DNA of 64,000 nt, taken from the NCBI GenBank assembly GCA_004802705.1, contig SGPL01000057.1, forward strand, positions 1 through 64,000. The letters are read 5' to 3'. The notes under the pieces were generated by a model. It searched no databases and was not told the origin of the DNA. It saw only the letters and a program-made list of their open reading frames with translations. This document shows positions 1 to 11,948 of the stretch, piece after piece. This DNA is from Bondarzewia mesenterica. Its lineage: Eukaryota; Basidiomycota; Agaricomycetes; Russulales; Bondarzewiaceae. The stretch's first letter is position 1. The number at the start of each line of letters is the position of its first letter. A program made the translations under genes and the position numbers.

Positions 1-88
1 TTCCTATAAAACGACACCCCAGACGTTCGTATTTCCTCACCACTCTGGCCTTTTGGCTTAGATCAAGTGTAGTATCTGTTCTTAATAG

Positions 89-256
89 TTTAACCACTAT
101 TATGAGGGCACCGCCCTCATTCTTGGTTATCTTATTTTTGCCGCCCTTGCTCCCCGGGCTCTGCTTGCAACCTGGGGACGCGATGACTCTGCCGCTGCAC
201 TACTGGCTTATGTCGTCGGGGGATCCTTTTTCTTTTCTTTTGCTACTTTCTTTTGA
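89..256 (+). CDS. Possible 3'-terminal exon of an integral membrane protein (partial)
   Basis: After an AG at 87-88 a frame of 55 codons runs open to TGA at 254-256. It is strongly hydrophobic, with two likely membrane segments (around GTALILGYLIFAALAP and ALLAYVVGGSFFFSFATFF) joined by a short polar loop WGRDD. No in-frame ATG precedes it, so the rest of the gene would lie upstream, through exons in bases 1-88 that I could not resolve, and off the window edge. I do not recognise the family. A chance open frame is possible; the hydrophobic pattern and the splice-compatible start are the only support. Confidence 0.25.
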   Translation, partial: FNHYYEGTALILGYLIFAALAPRALLATWGRDDSAAALLAYVVGGSFFFSFATFF

Positions 257-2264
257 CGTTGGCCTTTCGGCTTGCGCTAGTGCTAGCAAATGATTGGAAA
301 ATAGATCCTTTTTGTGTTTAACTTTCAAAATAATATATGAGCTGTCTTGTGCATGATGTGTTGATCAATCAGGAATTATAATGATACTAGCAGGCTCCCG
401 TGACTATGTCACGGTGTTTTACAGAATGGATAATTCAGATGTTTTCATGCAAGTTGACACAACTATGAGTGATACAGTTTGAGCTATATTTACAATAGGT
501 GCAGCAAGCATTTGAGTAGAAATGCCATTCAAATTCAATCTCCATGTGAGTTATGCCAACGGAGACATCGCTGCAAGCTTGTGTCACTTTGACAATTGGC
601 CATTCTTGGTGTCCGAGCTCGGGAAAGCGAATCGCTTTCTCGAACTGTCAGACACAGAAGTGCCTGCTGCGGATACAGATAAATATCAGTAGGAAAGTGA
701 AGGAAACACCGTTCATGATGGTGACCTGCCAGCCGACAACCTGTTGTCAGTGCGGCATTACCTTGTCGAGGGCTCGACAGTAATGTTGGTTTCCATCAAG
801 TCGGTGCCTCCGACCATCTACAAAATGCTCAGTGCTGCCAAATTTCGACAGATAGCTGGCGCTGACACAGTGTGAGGGGAGGATTGCTCTTCAACCTAGA
901 CAAAGCATTAAAACTGTTGAACTCAGAGCAGGGATCGACATAGTTACCCGTTCCTTGAGTACCATTATTGGATATCTCTGCAAAGCTACACTGTCTTGTT
1001 CGGTGGACCCAACGGTGGCTGATATGTCAGGTCCTGAGTTGCTACTTTGAGAAAGGAAGCAGAAAGTTGTTTTCCGACTTACTTTTGTATCAATTTTCGA
1101 TGCAGCGAACCTTTGTTCTAGCTCACGTAGTCGTTCGGAATGTCAAGTTGGTTGCTCCACATCGCGGAAGTTGCTTGCAGCAGTGCAATTAACCCTTCGA
1201 CGCGGTTGTTTCCTTGTGAAAACGGCGTCAGCTGTGCGGACCGCGGTGGTGCTAATCAGGTTCTAGAAGACACTCACATGTGGTCAGCCAATAGACGCGT
1301 TTTTTCTGTTTGTTTTTTGTTTTTTGCTCACAGCGTTTTACCTGGGAGGCACTGGCAACGGTAAGACGTGTCGCGGGTAGGAAGTGGGACGTCGGCAGCT
1401 CGCAGCATCGTCGTCGTGGTGAGCGACGCTCGAGACGACTGGAAAAGGCAATTTCGTCCGAATCAGGGATTGTGGGAGCGATCACGTGATCCGCTCTGAA
1501 TTAATATTAAGATTGTTCATTGCTAATTGATAGTATGTAAATGTGCACTGTCATAAGCAAAAGAAATCATCATCTATGATAGGATCTGACATTGATGTTC
1601 CTATGCTGCTCCCTATTGCTACCCCTACCCCATCATTGTGGACAACGAGCAAAGAGATATACCCATCTCGGAAAGTTTCAATTGAGATGCAACATGAGAT
1701 GTGGTCATGTTGGATGACAGGCACAGCTCACTTCGTGCTTATATAGTTTGGATCAAAAGGGTAGAAAGGCTCTCAAAGCGTGCGCGAAGTCGTTCACCTT
1801 TCAATAACGCTGATTCAATCCAGATTTTTTTCAAGCTGAGTGATGCATCGGCACCAGCCGGCACCAAATTTGACAGTACGATGAGATTGCAGAAATCCCC
1901 GCAAAACGCTCCTCTGCGTCCTGCTGCGTATGACTGCATGGTCTGATGTGAAGTATATATTGTCTCCTAGTATCCAAATTGCATCTGCAATTATGTATGC
2001 TCTGTTATTCATGCCGAGCAGCAATCACATCGGATCGGATGTACTCCAAGTACATACATGAGCGTGCTCAAAGGGTCCGTTCTCAATATGCATTAGAAGA
2101 ACATGGATAAATATGAAACCTCTCCGACGATATCCAACCACTCATAACTCGATCAAAGCCCAAAGAGGCAGAAAAGGAATTTTCTTCGTGCGCGTATGAC
2201 AGTCGTCTGTGATATCCTAATGTCCCCTCGCTCTTATCCAGAATCTCAAAGCAGGCCAGCGTTT
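257..2264. other. Gene-poor edge region with a decayed coding stretch
   Basis: About 2 kb without a convincing intact gene. The one suggestive part is a + frame from the ATG at 524 (MPFKFNLHV...) that continues past a TAG near 695 with protein-like composition to about 870, then breaks up (see the findings). 1140-2200 shows only short, overlapping frames on both strands with no recognisable motif. The last 60 bases are the 3' flank of calnexin. Confidence 0.4.
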
Positions 2265-4325
2265 CTACTTCCGCTTCTTCACGGTGCTCTCGTCCTTCTT
2301 CTCTCCACCGGCAGTCGCAACAGGTTCCTTTTCCTTCTTGTCCTTGTCGTCGGGCGTTGGTGCGTCGGTCTTCTTCGAAGACTAAATGACAAAACGAGCA
2401 AGCAAGTAGCAGCTCGATCAGTAGGCGTTCATAAAGAAGTCTGATGAACCATAACCCTCACCTTGATTACAGGCTTCTGCTGACTACCAACAAGACCGAA
2501 CAGGGCACCGATCATGCCGAAGAATGTGAGAACGACACCAACGAGAGCGGTACCGGTTTCGGGCTGGCTCTTGAACGCGAAGACGGGGTCGACTTTAGCG
2601 ACATCGAGGAAAGTGAAAACCTTCTGGCGGATGAACGCAACGGGGTTCTCAGTGAACGAGCCGACAACGGATTCCTCCTCTTCCTCATCAACCGATGAAG
2701 CAGCTTTCTCGAGAGCCTTCTTGACTTGGAAGGTTTCAGCGGCAAATTTCTTGGCATCCTCAACGGAGTGGCCAACGTAGATATTGCTGAAAAGAATATC
2801 CTCGGTCATAGTCCAGAGTTCAATACCAACACCACCCTTCACAGTAAACCATCAATCCACGATGAATATACCAGCAGGTTCAGGAGAAAACTCACAATCT
2901 TGTTAAGGCTCTTCACAGGGGTCAAGTCCTCAAAGTAATCGGGGTTGGCGATCTTGCGGGGAGCCCACTCGCCCTTGTAGGCAGGGTTATCGATCATGGG
3001 GGCGTACCACGTGCCTTTATAGGCCGGGTTCGACTTGTACGGGCGCTTCCATTCGCCGCAACCAGGAGCCTCGTCACACTTCGGGTTGCGAATAGTAGGA
3101 GCGATCCAATCACCGTCCTCCTCCTCATCCCACTCCTCTGGCTTCTCGGCGTCTATGTAAAAAGGGTTAACAAACACCATAATATGACAGAACACTGGGA
3201 CGGACCAGGGTCAGGGATCGTCTCAGGCTCATCATCCAACCAGCCCTCAGGTTTCTCGGCGTCCTCATCGAGGATCTCGTAGGGGGCATCCTCATCCCAA
3301 TCATTGGGCTAACAATCAAATTCAATGAACCGAAATGACACTGAAGGTAGGTGATTGATATTTACCTTCTTGGCGTCGGGGTCAGCGATCCTCTTCGTGT
3401 CAACCCAGTCCTCGGGCTTCTTGTCCTCAGGGTCGTCAATCTCCTTGGGAGGGTTAACGGCGGGAGTGAAGTCTTCCAAGACGTTGCCGAAATTGTGGCT
3501 CTCGCCGTTGAACAAGACATCGTAAGTGTTGTTAGGGCTGCGTGAGGGTATCGTCAGTCAGGGTAGATCTAAGTCGTGTGAGAAACATACTGGAGAACGA
3601 GTGTGTAAAGGTTAGTGGTCTTCTCGATGGAGGGCTTGGGAGGCAAGGTCAAGTGTTTCTCCTCGTATTCGCCAGTAATTGGGTTCTTGTGACGGAAGAT
3701 GAAGTGAATCTAGCAAAAGACAGCTCGTCAGCACCCGAAGCAACATTGAATCACTGTAACACTACGAACCTTGGTACCGGGGCATGTAAGATCAGGACCG
3801 AACATGACGACCCATGGTGTCTCGTCCGAGAACTCCTTGCCGCTGGTCTGATAGCCGTCCTCGAGGAGCTTGAGGTAACCGCCACCGCAGTTACCGCCCT
3901 TCTGGTACTTAACCTCGTACTGCACGACGAGAGGCTTCTCCGAGAAGTCGAGGGGTTCAGAGAATGGAGCAGAGATGGCGTGATGCGCAGCCTTCGACTT
4001 GGCCACGAGACCGAGCTCACCCTCGATGACAGGTGTTGAAGGCTCTTCTACGGACCATTTACCGACGTAGCTGAAGGTCTCGCCGCCGACAGGTGTCTTC
4101 TTCGTCGCTTCTGACGGTGTCCAGCGCTCGTCCCAACCTGCAGTAAACTGCTCGAGGAAAGGAGCCTCAATTTCTGTGGGCTGCGAAACAGCACAATGCG
4201 ACACGTCAGAGGTGCGTGTGTATGAGGTACGCGGATGAACACACCTTGAACACCGGCTTGTCAACCGCCGACGCTGTTGTAGCTACGATGGCAGCGAGCA
4301 GAGCGTGTAACGCTACTCTTCGCAT
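2265..4325 (-). CDS. Calnexin, ER lectin chaperone
   Basis: Membrane-bound ER chaperone that binds monoglucosylated N-glycans and helps glycoproteins fold. The start at 4325 gives a signal peptide ([20 protein letters not shown]). The lumenal lectin domain follows in 4260-3550 ([39 protein letters not shown]). The proline-rich P-domain lies in about 3500-2850, with paired repeats of the types [25 protein letters not shown] and [16 protein letters not shown]. One membrane helix ([18 protein letters not shown]) comes next, then a short acidic and basic cytosolic tail ending KKRK. About seven short introns interrupt the gene; the last, 2461 down to about 2386, joins PVIK to the tail SSKKTDAP. 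Length near 560 residues fits the family. Calreticulin is excluded by the helix and tail. Confidence 0.95.
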
Positions 4326-4579
4326 TGTGATACGAAGGACCAAGACGGAAAGATATAAAGAGGAGGGATAATGGGAAAGAGAGAATAGGGACTTGAGAGA
4401 AAGTTGGGTCACAAGCTGTCCTAAATGCATCTCCCTTTACGCCCTGCCACGTAGTCATTCCCACGCTCCGTCACACCCTTCCAGACTCTTCGCTGCCAGT
4501 TTACCACACTTGGTTTCTTGGAATCAAAGCAAAAATCCTCTCTATTCGCTACATAAAATACACACCAACCCACAACACT

Positions 4580-7500
4580 CTACCCAAGCAGATCAGCATG
4601 TCCCGACGCAGACAATGCAAGCTGCAAACATCATAAATCAGCAATGCGATGCATGTCAATGAGCCTAAGCCTACTCACTACAAATTCGTCGTCCAAGTAC
4701 TTCGAGACGGCAATCTGGTCCCCGAGACCTTTTCTCCGACGCGTTTTGAGGACAAGATCCCGGGCCAGTGCCTGCCCAGAAGCGGGTTCCAACGGCCGCA
4801 GCTTGATACTCGTGTCGGTAGGATCACCTTCGCCGGCATTGTCAACATGAGAAAACCGAACTGGATACATGAGACCTACCCGGCACAATCGACCAGTGGT
4901 CGAACACCTGAACACAGAAGGCCTGTCCTTGCGTTGCCGTCCGTAGATCCGTCTCAAAACCATTGGCATCAATGACGGGTATGAGAGCTTTCACCGTGTA
5001 CAACGGCGAACCAGCCTTCGGAATATCTTGCGTTACGTGTCCTCGTCGACGCGCAAGGACAGTGTACACAGCAGAGATGCAATCTGCCGGCGCCTGCACT
5101 TCGACATAGTATATGGGCTCCATTAATCTGGGAGTCGCCTGGAATTGCAGTCGATCAGTAACGACTTTTCGCCCGCTACATAGTAGTCAGATCTACCATG
5201 AGGAAAGATGAATAGCAGACACGTCGCGCTGTTGGCACAATCTGCCCGCCTCCTCGGAAGAGTGGCTCTTGGGCGAGGCTGGCATCGAGTATGCGGAACT
5301 TCACATTGCGCATAGCTGTCCCGAGCCACTGAGTGAGCCAACGACAACACTTGAAACTCAACATGATACTCACGTTCATCACACAAGGGGCCCTCACGGG
5401 CACCCCACTGGAAGCCTTGTTTGATATGTTCTTTGACAGAATTAAGCAACTTCTTGTCGATCTGGAGGGGGTTTTTGAGAATGCTAAAATCGCTGTTGAA
5501 CTGAGAGCACGAACCTGAGAAGGTAACGTGTCATCCAGCAGTGTGTTCGGTCCGCTATCCTCAGGACCGAATGCCCAAATCGACCGCGAAGCGAGCAAGT
5601 CCCACTGGTATTTCTCCTCGAAGAACTTACCGCGTTCCTTTGCCGACATCCGCATATTGACCCGACCGGTTTCAATGTCCTCAGCGATCCCTCGCTCAAG
5701 GGGCTCTGCTATCATTGTAAGACGGTTCCTACCCATGGCACAGTTAGCATTATATTATGATATGGCGTATAGAGACATTACTTTTTGTTCGGTGTGTCAG
5801 CGTAGCATTTCAGCGCACTCGTCTCCAAAACAGTCTCACAGAATTTCGTCACAGGATCTGAGACCTTGATCTCAATCTCAGAGAACAGCCTCCGCAGATC
5901 ATGCATCACGCAATCGAGATAGAGTTCCCCAGTCCCGATGAGCACATGCTCGCCACTCTCCTCTACCTTAGTCGACACGAGCGGATATGATTTATTGACG
6001 CTCCGCAGGCCGGACAACATCTTCGGCAATTCCGATGGTGCAATGGGCTCAATGGCAATCTTGAGGACAGACTGGGTGATGTGCTTGATGGGTTGGAAGA
6101 TGTAGAGATCCTCGTCGACGTTTGGAGAGGCAAGTGTGGCTGTCTTCATGATCGACGGGTCGACACCTCCAAAAAGGACGAGATTGCCTGCAGGTGCCTC
6201 CTCTACGGGAATGAAATATCTACAAATCGGCCCATACTCAGACCACACGCATCGCAGAGTTAGATGAATTTCTTCAAAACTCACCTTGACTCGCTGATCC
6301 AGATATCCTCTACCGTAACCTTCATCATATCTTCCTCATCCTCTGGCGAGTAACCTTCACCAAGCACCTTGATATCCATGCCCTTTCGGACCGTACCACT
6401 GAAGACACGGCCGAACGCCCTGAAAGATTGGGCATCTGTTGTGTGATAGAGCTTAGTGATGTGCACCATCACCGGCCCATCAGGATCGCTAGCTTTCATG
6501 GAATTTGCTACCGACGAGTTCAGCGGTCCGGTGTATGTTCGTTCAACCTGATGAGGACATGAATTGACTGACCACGTCCGTGAGTCAAGACAACCTACCT
6601 TGCTTGGGGAGCCTTCGACTGGATTAGGGATACACTCAACAATCATATCCACCAAGCCAGTCGCAGGACCAAAGAATTGATCCAACACGGCCTTAAGCAG
6701 TGGCCTGACGTCCATTTTATACATCACGGGTTTCAAGTGAATTTTCAGCCCCTCGAGCGTCTCCTTCAATGAATCTGTTTCCTCGCTCAGCACTTGGCTA
6801 TAGAGCTTGTACAGTGGTTCAAGAATGAACTCCACGAAGGACCGATTCGACTCCGGGTCAGCAGCATTCCGTGTAAACTTGCGTGTCTCCGAGTTGAAGT
6901 AGATGTCACCCCAGAGACGATCCACGAACGAAGAGACATCAAGGGGACCTGCTGTTTATAAGCATAAATTATACAGGCCGGCTCTGAAGAACATACCATA
7001 GGTTTCCGCGTACATTTGGGCAAACGAGCGGAGCGTGAAGCACCAACCCATATCTGTACTTGCAAATGCTACGTTCCCGTTTTCGGGACTGAGACGGAGC
7101 TCTGGATCAGGATCAATACCGCTGCACAACATCCATGTTAGTCGCGCTCTATCAATCAGGGTCCACACAAACCTGATGAAAGTGTTGATTTCTTCGATGG
7201 TATGTTTGATTTTGTAGTAAGCGTCCGCAGGTTTTATCCGCAATTCGAGTATGAGTCGGTCAATTTTGTTGACTACCAAAGTCATTTTTATGTTTTCTTG
7301 GAGAGCATGTCTAATGATAGCTTCCGTGTTGACCATCAACTGCATAAACAGTGGGCAGGTTAAATGAGGATGCACGGGATAAACACATAGGACTGACCCC
7401 TTCGACGACGTCGACCACGATGACAATGCCATCCACCAGACGCATGGCGGAGGCAACCTCGTCGACAAAATTCACATGCCCCGGAGTGTCAATCAAGTGG

Positions 7501-8283
7501 ATTAAGTGCGACTTGCCTGCCGTCGTTTGAAGGATGAGGGACATTGGGGAAGACTTGATAGATATTTCACGTTCTCGCGACAATACATGCGTGTCAGTAT
7601 AGCGGGTCTATGACCCAGACACATTAGACGTGGAAGAGATTGAAAATATATCATCACCGACCGGTTTATCCGCATCCCATATCAACTTGTGTGTCTCAAA
7701 CACCAGCATGTCCATTAGAGCAGTCTTTCCGTGGTGCAAGTGTCCAACAACAGCGACATTCCGCATCATCTCAGGAAATTGCATCATGTTGAGCAAGAAC
7801 CTGATGCATCGTCAGGAATGGCATCCTATGAATTGCGCAGAACGTACGCTTTGTCAAAACGCGTCTCTGGCATGTCCTTCTCCTCGACTGTCCATTTTCG
7901 CACCTTGACAGGCGCGATGATAGGTTCAGTCAAAGGTTGGGCGTCTTCTTCCTGCACCAATGTCTCCACGTCCGCTCCATACACATCTGAGGCCGAAGGG
8001 TAGTATTGCTTGTCTTCGTGAAGGATGACGGCGTTGTGAACAGGCTCTATGCAAGTGGACGCAAGATTTGGTGGAGCTCATACATATCGCAGGGAGAAGC
8101 AAGCGCACCTTCAATCTCCATTAATGCCCCTTCAGGCTCCACCTCCATGGCTTCCTCATAACCTTCCAAAGGCTGCTGCTCTTGAGGAATCTGTTGAAAC
8201 CGGGGTACCTCTTCCTCTTCCTCAGATTCTAGCTCAGCACCAATGTAGTTTCCAAACTCGTCATAGTCCTCGAAAGACGCCAT
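4580..8283 (-). CDS. SNU114: Snu114/EFTUD2, U5 snRNP GTPase (116 kDa component)
   Basis: EF-2-like GTPase of the U5 snRNP that controls Brr2 unwinding during spliceosome activation and disassembly. The N-terminus has the family's acidic head (DEFGNYIG, then ESEEEEEVP). The G domain shows the P-loop [12 protein letters not shown], the G3 motif [12 protein letters not shown] and the G4 motif [11 protein letters not shown]. Domain II ([23 protein letters not shown]), domain IV ([16 protein letters not shown]) and domain V ([27 protein letters not shown]) follow in order. The C-terminal block is [21 protein letters not shown] last intron (4667 to about 4623) leads to a 14-codon exon ending DLLG. 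The size, about 970 residues, and the HLHHGKT loop separate it from EF-2. About ten introns are present. It starts back to back with prefoldin 1, 242 bp away. Confidence 0.95.
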
Positions 8284-8525
8284 TTTGAATGAAGATAAGA
8301 AACTGGGAGAGTCAAGTTGTTCGTTCCAAGCAAGAGTAGACCAAGCAAGAGACTCGAGAGTATGTGTGCACGAAACAAACGCGATCTGAAGTTCTCACGC
8401 TCCCAAAACAGGCACTCAACGCCAGCTTCAGGTTCGCGGACTCAAGATTCAGCCACATCCGACTCAGTCTCAGTCTGTCTTTTGCGCCGAGTCGCGACTG
8501 CTGAATAGAGAATCTCACCTTCATA
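8284..8525. promoter_or_regulatory. Divergent promoter between Snu114 and prefoldin 1
   Basis: The two start codons face away from each other across 242 bp, so both promoters must lie here. The segment carries repeated CAAGCAAGAG-like and GACTCAGTCTCAGTCTG-like words but no clear TATA box. Function is inferred from position. Confidence 0.5.
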
Positions 8526-9109
8526 ATGGCTACACTTTCCGATGACACTCTTCGCAAGGTGAAGATTAAGCTTGACCACTTTTTCGCCGTCTTATGCTTC
8601 TGGCATTCCGGCACCAGATCTTGATCCAAATTCAGCAAACCGCTATCCAGTCCCAACGCTCTCTCAGTGTCACCCGACAACAGATTGCTGGCAAAGAGCG
8701 AGAGCGCCGGATCTTGCAGCTCACCATTGATGAGATAGGTAGCATGGAGGGAGACGTTAACCTCTATAAAGGGGTTGGTAAAATGTGAGTATTACTTCGT
8801 ATATTTTATTGCCCCCAATGCGACGAGATCGTCACAGGTTCATGATGGTTCCTCGACCTACTATGGAGAAAGACTTGAAATCACAGGAGAAGGGCCTCTC
8901 AGACGACATCAATAGCCTGAACAAGAAGGTGAGAGGAGTGACATACTTCCTGATCGAATCTTTACCCCGGTTTCCCAGTCAAAATATCTCGAGAAGCAAC
9001 TCAATGACTCCCAGTCGCAACTGCGCGATATTGTATGTTCATTGCCTCTCACATAATTCACTGTCCTTGCTGAACGTCGTTATAGTTCAACAGCGCGCCC
9101 AGGCAGTAG
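8526..9109 (+). CDS. Prefoldin subunit 1 (beta-type)
   Basis: Subunit of the hexameric prefoldin complex that hands nascent actin and tubulin to the chaperonin CCT. Splicing five exons gives about 120 residues: MATLSDDTLRK, then an exon from 8618 (ILIQIQQTAIQSQRSLSVT), then FMMVPRPTMEKDLKSQEKG, KYLEKQLNDSQSQLRDI and the tail FNSAPRQ ending at TAG 9107-9109. The beta-prefoldin pattern is plain: an N-terminal coiled-coil helix, a short beta hairpin around YKGVGKMF, a second coiled-coil helix, and the conserved start of the second strand (FMMVP). The start follows from the length and from the absence of another in-frame ATG. Its promoter is shared with Snu114. Confidence 0.9.
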
Positions 9110-10229
9110 TTCCTCGAGGCTCCCCGATACCCTGTCGATTAAATCCTTTCGCATATCTGTAGCAATTAGTTTCTCTTAGCCCCTTCGACTCAAACTGCAC
9201 CGCCAGTATCCGACCTAATTAAATAAGATAAATTGTGGAGTATTAGCCGGGTTTTCAACTATCTGACCTCTTTTCTTCCGCCTGATTTGAGACATCGACC
9301 AGACATTGTTTTCGCCGTGAAAAAATCAGACAGGTAGGCAGTTATTTTACCATTCAGCCCCCTTTCTACCCTCAACAGCAAATCGCGATCACTTCCTTGG
9401 AACAGTTGGATGAAGGCAGTTGGCTTAGCTTCTCCTCAGATACGACTCTGGCCCGTTCATTGACGACATGATCGAAAACAATTTTTTTTTTGCGATTATG
9501 CAACTATTATGGCTCAAAACTTTTAATGAAAAGTAAGTCGCACAATTATCCCAGTAGGCTTCAGAGAAAGTTCAATGATTGTTCTGCTCCATACTTGCGG
9601 TTACCTCTACGCAAGCAGCGATCATGAAAAGCTCGAGGTTGATCGTGCTATCTTTCTTAGGTTCATTGGGTTTCACAGGCTCGGAGTCAGTACAGGCCGT
9701 TTCTTGGCTCAGCCTAGGCTGCGCACAGTGCTCTTAAAATTCATCTGCTTCAATCTTGAGACATGCACTGTTCAATTTGAAACCTGAATGCGTCACATCA
9801 GTTCATCATTTCCCTACAAACTTTGGAATCCAAAAACATGGTAACGCAAGTGGCACAGGAAACTTCTGTCACGCAGGCTGCTCTCGGATGAAAATTGCTA
9901 CAATCCACTCAGGTGCACTGATCACAATGCAAGGATCAGTTTGACGCCCCTCGTTGATTTCACAATGCGAATGCGGCATGTACTGAATACTCTATGATCC
10001 TTAATTTATCAACCAACGAATGTAGGAGACAAAGGTACAGAAGTGGCCCAGAAGTATATACCAAGACGTGTAGCAGTAGAAAGTGCTGCATGCATGGAGT
10101 CGGCGAAGTCGTTTGAGAATAAAATAGCTTTATAGTCCGCACCCGGACAGCCGTGCGAAACGAAGGAGATGTGAATCGACTAGAATCATTGATCAGCAAT
10201 GATATATATGAACCGAGTAGATGCCTAGT
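9110..10229. other. Intergenic, no gene recognised
   Basis: About 1.1 kb between prefoldin 1 and the ABC transporter relic. Both strands give only short frames without motifs or plausible splice chains. A poly(T) run of nine lies at about 9481. The part nearest 10230 may hold further unrecognisable remains of the transporter. Confidence 0.5.
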
Positions 10230-11948
10230 GTTACTCACTCATCGTGATGGCGAAGTTGAAGACTGCAGCAACGATCATGAGATAGGTACTCTATAGTGAA
10301 GAATGGGGGCTTACCGAAGTAACAGAAGACAACCCACACGTCCATCCACCTGTTTTCGTATCGAATGTTGAGCGGCAGGAAGAATTCGTCGCAGACCTAC
10401 CGTCAATAACCACTCCCCGTTAGCTCGTATTGGCAAATTCTGCACCCCGAGGTATCATTTGGGCTATTCAGGTATCCACCCGATGCGTTGACAAAGTCAC
10501 TTTCCCAATTTGCGCATGTCTGACCTGAGGGTGGATTAAAGACTGCGAATACTGCAGCGTCACACGTTATCTTGGGCCCACTGTATGGAGGGGGGCCAAT
10601 ATGTTACGACCCGGCTACGATGCTCGACGTACTTAAGATCCGTGGACAACATCGCTGCAATCATCCTCGTTAATGGATCCAGTTGATATGGCCAGCTTTT
10701 TCAGAAGTACGCCAACGTGTTGGAAGGCAATGCGACCCCACAGAAATTGCTAAGGGCGAGGGTTATGAATGGCGTGCATAGCACAGCAATCTTCGCCAAG
10801 TGGTCAATCTCATGTGACGAACGCAAGAAACAAAAACTAACCTGGACAGTCGGTGAAATTGAAGCAATAAACTGACCCATTGTAACCGCAAAGAGCTCAC
10901 TGAATAAATAACGAGCAACTGGAAGCCAGTGCCGTTCGTGCCAACGGAACCTTGTCCAAAACCCATTGGGGATACATAAATTGCCCAAGTCGATCACGCC
11001 TACATCTGAGCGGCTAGCTACATCATCAAGCTCACAATTGAAAGTCAGTAGAAAATCGCGCAAATTACTGAATAGGGTATTTCTCCAAGCAATTGGCCAA
11101 TGGCGAATACGTAGGCAGTAAATTCTGCTGGAAGCCTCCCTGATGAAATCACTGCAACGCCGATCAATGGGCTGTCATCGGAACATGGATTCGACGCTCA
11201 CTCTGACTCTTCATGATAAATACCAGGCAGGATAGATGTCCAGAACCTGATGCTGCATCAGTGCTTGGGGACGAATAGATAGAGATCGATGGCTCACATA
11301 CCGAATACTCTGCACTGTAGGTCTCTGACGCTGTGACCTAGTCGAAGAAAGGGCAACAATACCGACAAGGACAAGATTAGGTTTCAGCAGACCAGAGTTC
11401 CTACAAAAGTCAGTTGTGGAGATACGCATACTCGTGCGAAATCATCGTTGTCGGTACATTCTTCTTGGCAACAGGAAAGAGCATCCGGTCGAAAGTCATC
11501 AATATGAAAAACGGTGTTAACCATATTTGCCATGCGTCGTCTGCATACAATGATTAATGCCAGATACAATATCAAATATATATCACAGTACCTCCAAATG
11601 TCTTGATATATAGCTGCATAAGTCGTCTTCAACAAGAACTTCAGTAAACACTTATAGCCAAGATTACGCACCTTGGTAAATGCGTTTTCCGCCAATCTCA
11701 ACTTGAAATTCCTCCCAAGTACCGCCAAAGTGTTTGTGCTTGTTCCTGGCTCGCTCATGAGTATCGTTGGACGAGGAGAGATACTCCCGGAGGTCGAAGG
11801 GTTCGCCCTGAGATGGAGTGGCGTTTTCAGGATCGTATTCTCCACCAGTCGGTTCAGGCATAGTAGATCCTGTGCGAGGAGCATGATGACCCCCTCGCTC
11901 GGTCAGCACACGAGTCAGAGTACGAAACGCCCTCCTAGATGTCGACAT
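10230..11948 (-). pseudogene. Decayed PDR/ABCG-type ABC transporter with a large internal deletion
   Basis: Both ends of a fungal full-size ABCG (pleiotropic drug resistance) pump are recognisable; the middle is gone. The 5' part from ATG 11948 has the typical N-terminal block (FDLREYLSSSNDTHERAR, KHFGGTWEEFQVEIGG). Spliced exons then read YIKTFGDDAWQIWLTPFFIL and NSGLLKPNLVLVG, the lead-in to the first nucleotide-binding domain. The sequence then jumps to the second membrane domain: FSELFAVTMGQFIASISPTVQ at about 10900, ALSNFCGVALPSNTLAYF, PLTRMIAAMLSTDL, FNPPSGQTCANWESDFV and PLNIRYENRWMDVWVVFCYF. NBD1, TMD1 and NBD2, roughly 900 residues, are absent. In-frame stops include a TGA at about 10701 inside a conserved block and TGA plus TAG at about 10402. 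It cannot make a working pump. Confidence 0.85.
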
